Position numbers and translations under genes: made by a program. From assembly GCA_946478635.1 (NCBI GenBank), contig CAMLCX010000093.1, positions 1 to 12,672 of the forward strand: a DNA stretch of 12,672 nucleotides. The letters run 5' to 3'. The notes beneath the pieces are model-generated. The model did no database searches. It was not told the DNA's origin and saw only the letters and a program-made list of their open reading frames with translations. This document shows, one piece after another, positions 1-6,667 of this stretch (position 1 is the stretch's first letter; every line of letters starts with the position of its first letter). The stretch comes from an uncultured Pseudomonadota bacterium. GTDB lineage: Bacteria; Desulfobacterota_B; Binatia; UBA9968.

Positions 1-155
1 CAGCGCGCGCCAATCTCATCGTCGAGGAGGCTGCGCAAATGGCGATCTTCGCCGAGGTTCTGGGCGGCGCGAAAAACATTCCGCCGGAGTTGCTCAAAGC
101 TACCGTGGGCAGGCGTGATGCATTCGCACAAGCGGGCACGCAACGGGCGCGATAA
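1..155 (+). CDS. C-terminal fragment of an unidentified protein (cut by window start)
   Basis: An open frame enters from the left edge (first whole codon at base 3) and ends at a TAA at 153-155, giving about 50 residues. The tail is mostly helical and alanine-rich, with a stretch reading IVEEAAQMAIFAEVLGGAK and a basic end (TQRAR). Codon use is GC-rich and like the neighbouring genes, and the frame lies just ahead of a co-directional gene, so it is probably the real 3' end of a gene. The spacing of the EEAAQ...AEVLGG segment is faintly like the C-terminus of class II aldolase/adducin proteins, but too little is visible to assign a family. Treat it as an unknown partial gene. Confidence 0.55.
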   Translation, partial: ARANLIVEEAAQMAIFAEVLGGAKNIPPELLKATVGRRDAFAQAGTQRAR

Positions 156-187
156 ACAGATTTCGGTGCCATCAGGGCAATTCGTAG

Positions 188-206
188 GGGCGACCGGCGG
201 TCGCCC
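188..206. repeat. REP-like hairpin, 8-bp perfect stem
   Basis: GGGCGACC (188-195) and GGTCGCCC (199-206) are perfect reverse complements around a 3-nt GGC loop, in the 96-bp gap before the PEP-mutase-family gene. No T-run follows, so it is not a typical intrinsic terminator. Similar GGGCGACC palindromes are common dispersed intergenic elements in environmental genomes (recollection, not searched). Confidence 0.6.
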
Positions 207-251
207 GGTGAAAATGACGCAAAGATCCACTGTCGGAAAGGAACGCAGAAA

Positions 252-1115
252 ATGGAAAAAACAGCCAGTGAGAAACGCAAATTGTTGAGCGCTCTTATCA
301 AAGAACCGGTCTGTCATATCGCGCCGAGCTGCAACGACGGCATTCAGGCACGGCTGGTCGAGTGGCTCGGATTTCCTCTCGTGCATATTTCCGGCAGCGG
401 CCAGCATCGCGCCCTCGGCTTCGCCGACGCGGGATTGCTGACCCTCACGGAGATGGTCAATCGCGCCCGCGAAATCGCCGACGCGGTCGATATACCCATT
501 GTCAGCGACGCCGAGACCGGATATGGCAATGCCGTCAACGTCGCCCGCGCCATACGCGAGTTTGAGCGCGCCGGCGTCGCCGCGATCCACATCGAAGACC
601 AGATGACGCCCAAGCGCGCCGGGCATGAAGGCTTCGACGTCGGGCTGATCTCCAAGGCCGAATTCGTCGCCAAGATCAAAGCCGCGGTCGATACACGCCA
701 GGATGAAAACCTGCTGATCATCGCGCGCTCCGAGGCGAAGGATTCTTTGCAAGAACGCCTCGATCGCACACACGCTTGCATCGAAGCCGGCGCCGACGCC
801 TCCTGGGTCAGCGCGCGCACAGAGGAGGATGTCAAAGCCTACGCCAAGCTCGGCAAACCTCTGGTCGGCGTGCCGCCGCGCCAGCAGATGTCCCTTCAGC
901 GCTGGGGTGAGCTTGGCGGTAGAGTCGGCTGCATCCCCACGGTCTTACAGGTCGCGGCGCTGCACGGCATGCGCCAATGCCTTGAAGAATTACGGACCAA
1001 CGGCACCGAAGCGCGTTACTTCAAAGAAACGCCCGGCATCGAAGACACGCGCAAGTGGTACAGCAACCTCGGCAATAAAGAGCTCAAAGAGATGGAAGCG
1101 AAGTACGGCTACTAA
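252..1115 (+). CDS. Isocitrate lyase/PEP mutase superfamily enzyme (carboxylate lyase/hydrolase/decarboxylase type)
   Basis: This 287-residue cytoplasmic TIM-barrel protein belongs to the isocitrate lyase/phosphoenolpyruvate mutase superfamily, whose members cleave or rearrange C-C or C-P bonds of small 2-oxo or 2-hydroxy acids with Mg2+. Visible signatures are DAETGYGN at residues 86-93 (the usual D-x-D-TGYG metal-binding segment, with Glu88 for the second Asp), IEDQ at 114-117, and IARSEA at 157-162 (usually ARTDA). The active-site loop normally reads K-K/R-C-G-H; here it is KRAGH (121-125), so the lyase general acid/base cysteine is Ala123. That argues against true (methyl)isocitrate lyase and leaves oxaloacetate decarboxylase/hydrolase-like or other chemistry open. 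Length fits the short (about 290 aa) subfamily. The ATG at 252 follows a GGAAAGGAA stretch (235-243). The substrate is not determined. Confidence 0.88.
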   Translation: MEKTASEKRKLLSALIKEPVCHIAPSCNDGIQARLVEWLGFPLVHISGSGQHRALGFADAGLLTLTEMVNRAREIADAVDIPIVSDAETGYGNAVNVARAIREFERAGVAAIHIEDQMTPKRAGHEGFDVGLISKAEFVAKIKAAVDTRQDENLLIIARSEAKDSLQERLDRTHACIEAGADASWVSARTEEDVKAYAKLGKPLVGVPPRQQMSLQRWGELGGRVGCIPTVLQVAALHGMRQCLEELRTNGTEARYFKETPGIEDTRKWYSNLGNKELKEMEAKYGY

Positions 1116-1157
1116 TCCGCTGCGACCGAGCCGCAACGAGAGAAGAAAGGATATCTT

Positions 1158-1239
1158 TCACCACGAAGGACGCGAAGAGCACGAAGTTCATGAGTTATAA
1201 TTATTCAAAACCTTCGTGTCCTTCGTGCCTTCGTGGTGA
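1158..1239. repeat. Intergenic inverted repeat with CACGAAG-type internal repeats
   Basis: TCACCACGAAGG (1158-1169) is the exact reverse complement of CCTTCGTGGTGA (1228-1239). Inside, GCACGAAG (1179-1186) matches CTTCGTGC (1221-1228), and further CTTCGTG copies lie in the right arm. The arms are built from a short CACGAAGG-type unit, a palindromic intergenic family widespread in environmental bacterial genomes (recollection). A small GCGGC-TTC-GCCGC hairpin follows at 1264-1276. No coding capacity is evident. It fills most of the gap between the PEP-mutase-family gene and the flavin oxidoreductase gene. Confidence 0.65.
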
Positions 1240-1345
1240 GTCCCGTTGTTTCCCCTTATGGTTGCGGCTTCGCCGCCTTGGACCTTTGTGGTGACATTCA
1301 ATTGATCTGGAAAGTTCCGCGCGTAGCCTGCGTGTAGTGCGACCT

Positions 1346-2425
1346 ATGAAATTCGCCCACTTCTCCCACGTTTGGAACAAGCCGGGCATGAACGCCGCCC
1401 AGCGCTATGAACAACTCTGGCGTGAGCTGGCGCTCGCCGATGAGTCAAGCTTTGACTTTGGATTCTGCGTCGAGCACCATTTCAACCCCAACGAGAGCTG
1501 GATGCCGTCGCCGTCGATCTACTGCGCCGTTGCAGCGGCGCGTACGCGTCGGCTGCGCATCGGCACCATGGGCAATATCGCGCCGCTCTACGATCCTCTG
1601 CGCATCGCCGAGGACGCCGCCGTGCTGGACAACGTGGCCAACGGCCGGTTTGAGCTCGGATTGGTATCTGGAATAGTGCCAGATTTCTTCGTGCCTTACC
1701 GCGCCGATTTTCAAAATCGCCGAGCAGTTACCCATGAAGCGCTGATGTTGATAAAAAAAGCCCTTTCGAGCGACGGGGCGTTCAACTTCACGGGTGAGAC
1801 ACGCCAGTATGCAAACGTCACGCTGGGAGTAAAGCCGTTGCAAAAGCCCCATCCGCCGATCTGGATGCACTCGCGCGATGCCGACACGCTTGCTTTGCTC
1901 GCGCGCGAAGGCGTCCACACCGGCTATCTGTTTTTGGTGCCGCGTAGCGAGGTCGCGCCGCGCTATCGGGAATATTTGCGCCTCTGGAAAGAAGCCGGTC
2001 ACAAAAATATTCCCGACATCGGCTACTGGATCCTGGTGTATGTCGACGAGACCGACGCCAAAGCGATGGCGAAGGCGAAACCGCAATTCGAGTATTGCTT
2101 CACCAAAGTCTTCGGCACCAGGACGGACGGCGGCGTGGGCTATAAAAGACTGGCAGAAAATCATCTCAAACGCGGCAACCCGGGCGGCGCGGAGATCGCG
2201 CTGCACTCCATCGATGTCGAATACCTCGCCGCGCGCAAGCTGGCATTCGTCGGCTCACCGTCAACTGTCATCGAGCAAATCAAGGCCGCGGCCGAAGAAG
2301 GGGTATTTAACACGGTTCTCGGTGAATTCAATTTCGGCGCGATGCTCGAGGAAGATGTGATGCGGTCGATCAAGCTTTTCGCCTCCGAGGTGATGCCCGC
2401 GCTGCGAGGCTTCCAGCCGTACTAG
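1346..2425 (+). CDS. LLM-class flavin-dependent oxidoreductase (luciferase-like monooxygenase fold)
   Basis: This 359-residue protein has the bacterial luciferase-like TIM-barrel fold. Such enzymes use reduced FMN or F420 to oxidise or monooxygenate organic substrates. Typical features are the start MKFAHFSHVW, the CVEHHF segment (41-46) ending the second strand region, RIGTMGNIAPLYDPLRIAED (71-90), and VANGRFELGLVSG (97-109), the family's GR-x-x-LG signature. KPHPPIWM precedes the C-terminal half, as in most members. I start it at ATG 1346 because MKF fits the family's first beta strand. An in-frame GTG at 1337 would add three residues, and neither start has a clear Shine-Dalgarno. It lies between two inverted-repeat elements, so it is probably transcribed alone. 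Substrate and flavin preference cannot be read from the sequence. Confidence 0.92.
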   Translation: MKFAHFSHVWNKPGMNAAQRYEQLWRELALADESSFDFGFCVEHHFNPNESWMPSPSIYCAVAAARTRRLRIGTMGNIAPLYDPLRIAEDAAVLDNVANGRFELGLVSGIVPDFFVPYRADFQNRRAVTHEALMLIKKALSSDGAFNFTGETRQYANVTLGVKPLQKPHPPIWMHSRDADTLALLAREGVHTGYLFLVPRSEVAPRYREYLRLWKEAGHKNIPDIGYWILVYVDETDAKAMAKAKPQFEYCFTKVFGTRTDGGVGYKRLAENHLKRGNPGGAEIALHSIDVEYLAARKLAFVGSPSTVIEQIKAAAEEGVFNTVLGEFNFGAMLEEDVMRSIKLFASEVMPALRGFQPY

Positions 2426-2565
2426 GTTGCTGAAAACTATCTCGGAGTCCTTCGACGTAGGCTCAGGACGAACGGATAGGATCTCAAATCGTTGATGATT
2501 TTCCGTTCTGCTGAGCTTGTCGAAGCATGGGGTTCTCGAAGCATTTCGAACCTTTTTCAGCAACC
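2425..2565. repeat. MITE/REP-like element, 12-bp perfect terminal inverted repeats
   Basis: GGTTGCTGAAAA (2425-2436) and TTTTCAGCAACC (2554-2565) are perfect inverted repeats bounding 141 bp. Inside, 2448-2476 and 2502-2527 form a second imperfect inverted pair built on CTTCGAC...GCTCAG...AACGGA. The element starts on the last base of the oxidoreductase stop codon and ends before the convergent VOC gene. No coding capacity is seen. It could act as a bidirectional transcript-end hairpin, but there is no clean intrinsic-terminator T-run. Confidence 0.7.
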
Positions 2566-2610
2566 TGCTGATGCTTCTAACCATTTTTGCTCGAACGGTG
2601 TCGTCAATCT

Positions 2611-3024
2611 CTAGGCAGCGTAGATTTCCGACTCTGGGGGTATCTCCATCAACTCAATGCTATTCCCGTCAGGGTCGGAGATAAACGCGATGCGTTGCTT
2701 GGCGCGGCCAATGAATTGTCTCTCCGGCTTGATGTTCATCTTCGCAAGATGTTCCAGCGCTTGCTCCAGATTATCCAGCACCAGGCAGAAATGTATGTAG
2801 CCGACGGGATCGGGTGGCGAAGGCAGCATGTTTTTGCCGCCGGGGAATAGCTCGACGCATTGACCTCTGGCAAACTCCAAAAACATCAGCTCCGGCCGGT
2901 CGCCCTGCGCCTGCGCATGATAGATTTTCTTTGCGCCGAAGGCCTCACCATACCAGCGCACACTGCGCTTGACATCGGATACACGAAACGCCACGTGGCC
3001 AAATCGCAGTCCGTCGATTGACAT
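2611..3024 (-). CDS. VOC superfamily (glyoxalase/dioxygenase-fold) protein
   Basis: This 137-residue protein has the two beta-alpha-beta-beta-beta modules of the vicinal oxygen chelate superfamily (glyoxalase I, extradiol dioxygenases, fosfomycin/bleomycin resistance proteins). The four canonical metal-ligand positions can be read: His10 (GHVAF), Glu59 (CVELF), His78 (YIHFC) and Glu124 (SIELME). The segment DPDGNSIEL (117-125) is the typical end of the second module. A full His/Glu set suggests a metal-dependent enzyme rather than a binding protein; the substrate is unknown. ATG 3024 is chosen over the upstream in-frame ATG at 3057 because an AAAGGAGA lies 6 nt before it and residue 2 onward leads straight into the first VOC strand. 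It follows the 662-aa gene on the same strand by 55 bp and may share its transcript. Confidence 0.85.
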   Translation of the reverse strand: MSIDGLRFGHVAFRVSDVKRSVRWYGEAFGAKKIYHAQAQGDRPELMFLEFARGQCVELFPGGKNMLPSPPDPVGYIHFCLVLDNLEQALEHLAKMNIKPERQFIGRAKQRIAFISDPDGNSIELMEIPPESEIYAA

Positions 3025-3030
3025 AAAGTT

Positions 3031-3038
3031 TCTCCTTT
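3031..3038 (-). promoter_or_regulatory. Ribosome-binding site deciding the VOC gene start
   Basis: On the minus strand this reads AAAGGAGA, 6 nt before ATG 3024. It makes the 3024 start much more likely than the in-frame ATG at 3057, which would place this site inside the coding region. Confidence 0.8.
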
Positions 3039-3079
3039 CTACCGTTAGCTGCGCCATCTCGAAGGGTGACTGGACAGTT

Positions 3080-5068
3080 TTACTCTAGCAGCTTTTTCGC
3101 ATCAAGATGGATAAACGTCGCGCCGCGGTTGTTGGCCCGCTCCACCATGTCTTCGGTTCCGCCGGCGCCATCGCCGGTGGCGCCATTCCACAGGGCGATA
3201 AGCGTCAGATGATCCTGCGAGATACACAGCGCGTTATGAAACATCCAGAGATTGGAACGCTGCCAGATGTTGTAATTTTTCTTTGCCCGCAGCCAGCGCG
3301 GCAGCCGGTCCGAGTCGGAAAGTATTTTCGGCTTGACCTTATCGTAGAGTCGATTGAAGCGCTCCACCCAATCCGGCCCGGCGTCGGCCACCGATGCTTT
3401 GATGTATTCGTTTTTCGGCAGCACCAAATACATCTGGCTCGGGATGTTCAACTCTTCGCAGACCTCCTGAAAAAGAATATCACCGCCCGACGCGCCGCCG
3501 GAAATGCCGAATAGGTTCCCCTTCGCTTTTTCTTTTTCTCTCGACACAGCCGCCAAGATCATCTCACGCGCCTGCTTTTCTTTAACGGCGGGAAAGCGCG
3601 GCGTTGAACGGTTCGGCGGATCTATTCGGTGGCCGGTGAAAAGGATGACGTACGGCGCGGCATCTTGCATCTGTGTTTGTGCCGCCGCAGGAGCAATGCT
3701 ATCGAGGGCGGCCTGAATATTCGCTTGTAGAATTCCCAAGCGCTGATAGAGCGCCAGTTGGCGCCGCACCGCTTCGCGCGCCTGGTCCGACGCATCGGCG
3801 AGGGCTTTCTTGTACGCCTGCCCCACCCGGTTGGGCCTGCTCGAGGTCAGACAAATCAAATCGGCAGTACTGATATCTAGCCAGATGTCACTTTTGTTCA
3901 TTCGCTGCAGCGCCAACTGCCTCGACTCGATGGCCAATCTGACGCCGGCGCCGAGATCCGAGCGCAGCTCTTTGAGCTTCGCGAGCTTCTGATCAGCATC
4001 CGCGGCGCTGTCGAATCCATCCTGCCAAGTCGACGGTTGCGCTTGGGCGAGCTCGGTCCAGATCGTCACCATGGCCAACGCGTTGAGCCCGGAGTAAATA
4101 TGATTGCGGTCTTCGACGAATCCTTGCCGATAGAGCTCGAAAGACTTTTCTAAAAACGGCGTGGTCAGGGCAGCCTTTTGTGTGCGGTCTGCGTCGCCGC
4201 ATTCCGCCCATGCCGGTTTCCATTGAGCTTTCGCGTTGCGCCCTATCAAAGCGCGAATTTCGGCCCTCTCCGCAGCCGATATTTCCTCGCTCTGAAGCGC
4301 GCGCTCGATGGCCTGATCCGAGCTCACCAGATCGTCGAGGCGCTGAAAAATTGTGCCTAGCAGGATGTTCGCTTCTCGATCCATGTCGTCGTACTCACGC
4401 ACGGCCAGCCACGTCGCCTTGGCGCCCGGCCAGTCCTGCAAGCGAAATTGCGCTTGGCCGACCAGGCGCAAGCCGGCCACCCGCCACGCAAAGCCGTCGG
4501 TCTCCGCGGTCAAGAGCTGCAGATCGCCGCAATTTTTGTTGGCTTCCACGCGCGCGACTTCTTCGCGAAAATCGAGTGGGACGACCAGGACTTTGTCTGG
4601 ATCCGCGGGTTCCAACGCCGGCAGCAACTGATACACCGGGCTGTCGGCCCCCTGTGAATCCAACGTGACTTTGAGCGCGGCGCTGAGAATGTCCACGGCG
4701 CCGCCCGGCTTCTTCGCGTCGTAGGATAAATATCGATCCGTCTTTAGATCAAATGGCACGTCATTTTCCCTGGATTCGCTGTCTTTGGATTTGATCAGAA
4801 ATGTGCGTTTGTCGCGCAACGCGTGGCGAATTCCTAGCTCGTAAAATACGTTGGCGTTATGAATCGAGATGTCGGCGATAATGAGATCGGCGATGAGCAA
4901 TTGCTCAAACATGTCGGTGCGGATATTGCCCTGCTGAATAAACTCGCCCGTGGTGCCTCCCGTCAAGCCCGCTTGCTCCATGGCCGGACGAATGAGCTCT
5001 TTCTCGACTTGATCGAAATCGATGCCGTTTTTGACGCCAAAGGGACGGACGATAAAAACATTCAGCAT
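3080..5068 (-). CDS. Deoxyribosyltransferase/TIR-like – helical repeat – SLOG-like protein, putative nucleotide-signalling partner of patatin
   Basis: A 662-residue, probably cytoplasmic protein in three parts. Residues 1-135 resemble a nucleoside 2-deoxyribosyltransferase/TIR-like Rossmannoid domain: strand MLNVFIVRPF, then LLIADLIIADIS (57-68) and NANVFYELGIRHAL (71-84), where Glu77 matches the catalytic-Glu position of that family. Residues about 190-460 are helical and TPR-like, reminiscent of the DUF4071/TRAFs-binding region of ASK-type kinases. Residues about 472-660 look like a SLOG nucleotide-binding domain: ILFTGHRID (475-483), GISGGASGGD (521-530), and GDGAGGTED (632-640), like the LOG glycine-rich loop. 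ATG 5068 has an upstream GAAAGG; an in-frame ATG at 5122 would add 18 residues and has no visible ribosome site. It lies 90 bp after the patatin gene on the same strand. A sensing or signal-making role is inferred. Confidence 0.75.
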   Translation of the reverse strand: MLNVFIVRPFGVKNGIDFDQVEKELIRPAMEQAGLTGGTTGEFIQQGNIRTDMFEQLLIADLIIADISIHNANVFYELGIRHALRDKRTFLIKSKDSESRENDVPFDLKTDRYLSYDAKKPGGAVDILSAALKVTLDSQGADSPVYQLLPALEPADPDKVLVVPLDFREEVARVEANKNCGDLQLLTAETDGFAWRVAGLRLVGQAQFRLQDWPGAKATWLAVREYDDMDREANILLGTIFQRLDDLVSSDQAIERALQSEEISAAERAEIRALIGRNAKAQWKPAWAECGDADRTQKAALTTPFLEKSFELYRQGFVEDRNHIYSGLNALAMVTIWTELAQAQPSTWQDGFDSAADADQKLAKLKELRSDLGAGVRLAIESRQLALQRMNKSDIWLDISTADLICLTSSRPNRVGQAYKKALADASDQAREAVRRQLALYQRLGILQANIQAALDSIAPAAAQTQMQDAAPYVILFTGHRIDPPNRSTPRFPAVKEKQAREMILAAVSREKEKAKGNLFGISGGASGGDILFQEVCEELNIPSQMYLVLPKNEYIKASVADAGPDWVERFNRLYDKVKPKILSDSDRLPRWLRAKKNYNIWQRSNLWMFHNALCISQDHLTLIALWNGATGDGAGGTEDMVERANNRGATFIHLDAKKLLE

Positions 5069-5158
5069 GATACTACCTTTCCCTCGTGCGCAATTTCTTT
5101 GAATCGCCGCAGTTTGGATCAAAAAAACATTTTAAGTGCATCATTGTCGCAAATATCA

Positions 5159-6325
5159 TCAGCCAAGATCGAAACTCGACGGAAAATCTACCGAGCGCGC
5201 CTGTTGCTTTGCTGCTTTGGCGCCAATTTCTTGCAGTGACTTCATGTTGTCGGGATCATCCATGGCGCTCAGGCCGACGATTTTTTCATCCGCGAAACTC
5301 AAGCCGAGCGCCGTCAGAGAATCTTTCGTCAGTGAAACGTTGTAGCGCAGGTAAGTCAGCAGCGGCGCGGGCGCGATCAAGTCGCCGCGCAGATCACCCA
5401 TCTCACGATCGATGATCCGGGCCGTTTGGCTGGCCGACATCCATTGGAGCAGCAATTCAACAAACTCGGCGCAGTCGTCCATTACCGATAAAAGCGATTT
5501 GAGCGCATTGTCAACGGCCGCACTGGCCGGCGCGATCTTCAGATCACGCGATCCCGTGCCGACCGAGATAACCAGTAATCTATCCGCGCCGCGAGGCCAG
5601 CCGATACCATAGCCGCTCAATGTCGCATACATCACTGCCTGCAGCGCGGGATTATTGAACGGGCTGACGCCGCCATCGACAAACTCCCCGACGATGGATT
5701 TTTCACCCGGCTTGCCGCGGCTGATCTCGATGCGTTCCGGGTCGAAGTAACGAGGCGCCGCAGTAGAGGCCCGCACTACTTGCCAAAGTGGATAGGCGGA
5801 ATTGGCGATAACGTTGGCGTCCGGACGAACGCCAAAGTATTTTCCGCGCGGATTGTTCGAGATCGGCCATGTGCTGCCGCTGTCGAGCCGTTTGGCGACG
5901 ATGAGAAGCCCGGTCTGTAGCGAGGCGTCGCCCATGGTCGTTTCGGCGCCGTACACTTGTTTCAGCTCTTCGATGAGTCCGGCTTCATCGTAAAGCGCCC
6001 GGACAAAGCCCTGACGAAACCAGCTTTTTTGAAACACCCGCTGGCCCAGCTCGAGATATTTTTTGGTGATCTCGGCCACAGTCATACCGCGCGCCAGCGC
6101 CGCAGCGATAATCGAGCCGGTCGAGGTGCCGGCGATCAAGTCGAAATAGTGGCTCAGCCGAAAGCTCTCCGCTCCGCCATGACGCTCTCGCAGAATGCTC
6201 TCGATTTCAGCGAGAAACGACAGCGTGACAATGCCCCTCAGACCGCCGCCGTCCAGGGCGAGGATGCGCTTCGGACCGCCGTCGCTGAGAAAATGTTCGT
6301 CGCGAGTCCGGACTTTGTACGCCAT
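5159..6325 (-). CDS. Patatin-like phospholipase/acylhydrolase, putative effector
   Basis: This 388-residue protein has all the patatin hallmarks: the oxyanion-hole glycine motif LDGGGLRGI (24-32), the nucleophile elbow GTSTG (66-70) with Ser68, and the DGG motif (217-219) with Asp217 completing the Ser-Asp dyad. No signal peptide or transmembrane segment is seen, so it should act from the cytoplasm on membrane phospholipids. Patatins with this architecture include CapV-type effectors of CBASS antiphage systems, which are switched on by cyclic nucleotides. Here the co-directional neighbour carries nucleotide-binding-type domains, which supports an effector role by inference. ATG 6325 is preferred to an in-frame ATG at 6403 because GGAGGGAG stands 6 nt before it. 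The residues after DGG (PFNNPA) also match the family well. Alternative: an ordinary lipid-remodelling patatin. Confidence 0.9.
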   Translation of the reverse strand: MAYKVRTRDEHFLSDGGPKRILALDGGGLRGIVTLSFLAEIESILRERHGGAESFRLSHYFDLIAGTSTGSIIAAALARGMTVAEITKKYLELGQRVFQKSWFRQGFVRALYDEAGLIEELKQVYGAETTMGDASLQTGLLIVAKRLDSGSTWPISNNPRGKYFGVRPDANVIANSAYPLWQVVRASTAAPRYFDPERIEISRGKPGEKSIVGEFVDGGVSPFNNPALQAVMYATLSGYGIGWPRGADRLLVISVGTGSRDLKIAPASAAVDNALKSLLSVMDDCAEFVELLLQWMSASQTARIIDREMGDLRGDLIAPAPLLTYLRYNVSLTKDSLTALGLSFADEKIVGLSAMDDPDNMKSLQEIGAKAAKQQARSVDFPSSFDLG

Positions 6326-6331
6326 GTGTAA

Positions 6332-6339
6332 CTCCCTCC
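6332..6339 (-). promoter_or_regulatory. Ribosome-binding site deciding the patatin start
   Basis: The minus strand reads GGAGGGAG, 6 nt before ATG 6325. It supports the 388-residue form over an upstream in-frame start at 6403. Confidence 0.8.
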
Positions 6340-6432
6340 AATCAGAACCGAACGAAAAACCGATCGCCGAGGTTTTCCTGGGCACGAACATCCGCCGAAT
6401 CAAATGGCTCCGCCCGGCTCTTGCGTGTCCGC

Positions 6433-6452
6433 TGCTGCATTATTGTGCAGCA
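6433..6452. promoter_or_regulatory. Perfect 7-bp inverted repeat, possible operator
   Basis: TGCTGCA (6433-6439) and TGCAGCA (6446-6452) flank a 6-nt AT-rich spacer. Size and spacing fit a dimeric helix-turn-helix repressor site in the region that should drive the patatin gene. A minus-strand AATAAT overlapping the spacer could be a -10 box, but I see no good matching -35. Functional assignment is speculative. Confidence 0.3.
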
Positions 6453-6497
6453 TCAGTTTGAATCGTTCCCGGAAAATCGGCAAGGGCAAAACACAAC

Positions 6498-6527
6498 TTG
6501 ACGAGATCGCTCGAGCGCGGATATAAG
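6498..6527 (+). promoter_or_regulatory. Sigma70-like promoter for the solute-binding protein gene
   Basis: TTGACG (6498-6503) and TATAAG (6522-6527) are separated by 18 nt, close to the TTGACA/TATAAT consensus. Transcription from it would leave a leader of roughly 135 nt before ATG 6668. It was picked by eye. Confidence 0.4.
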
Positions 6528-6655
6528 CGGCTCGGAGGATCTTTGCGTAGGATACTGGGAACATCACCCCGCTTCAATTTTTTCGCGTCGAAAAGAAAAA
6601 TGGAAATCGGACGACCGACACAATCCGCTAAGCTGAGCCCGCGTCGGCGTTGATT

Positions 6656-6661
6656 GGGAGG
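6656..6661 (+). promoter_or_regulatory. Ribosome-binding site deciding the solute-binding protein start
   Basis: GGGAGG lies 6 nt before ATG 6668. It rules out the in-frame TTG at 6650, which would translate through this site and push the twin-arginine motif further from the N-terminus. Confidence 0.8.
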
Positions 6662-6667
6662 TCATTT

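Larger units (their letters stand above)
6340..6655. other. Divergent intergenic region between patatin (-) and solute-binding protein (+) genes
   Basis: About 340 bp separate the two divergent genes, and this stretch should hold both promoters. It contains a perfect 7-bp inverted repeat (6433-6452) about 110 bp ahead of the patatin start and a sigma70-like promoter facing the solute-binding protein gene (6498-6527). No further gene, RNA or repeat was recognised. Confidence 0.5.

Noticed and set aside
188..206. Hairpin as an intrinsic terminator of the upstream partial gene
   Set aside because: No T-run follows the stem; a repeat-type palindrome fits better.
1445..2206. 253-codon minus-strand open frame inside the flavin oxidoreductase gene
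   Set aside because: Antisense shadow of a clear gene with no recognisable motifs.
6650..6667. Upstream TTG start for the solute-binding protein
   Set aside because: The strong GGGAGG ribosome site lies between it and ATG 6668, and the ATG start gives a better placed twin-arginine signal.
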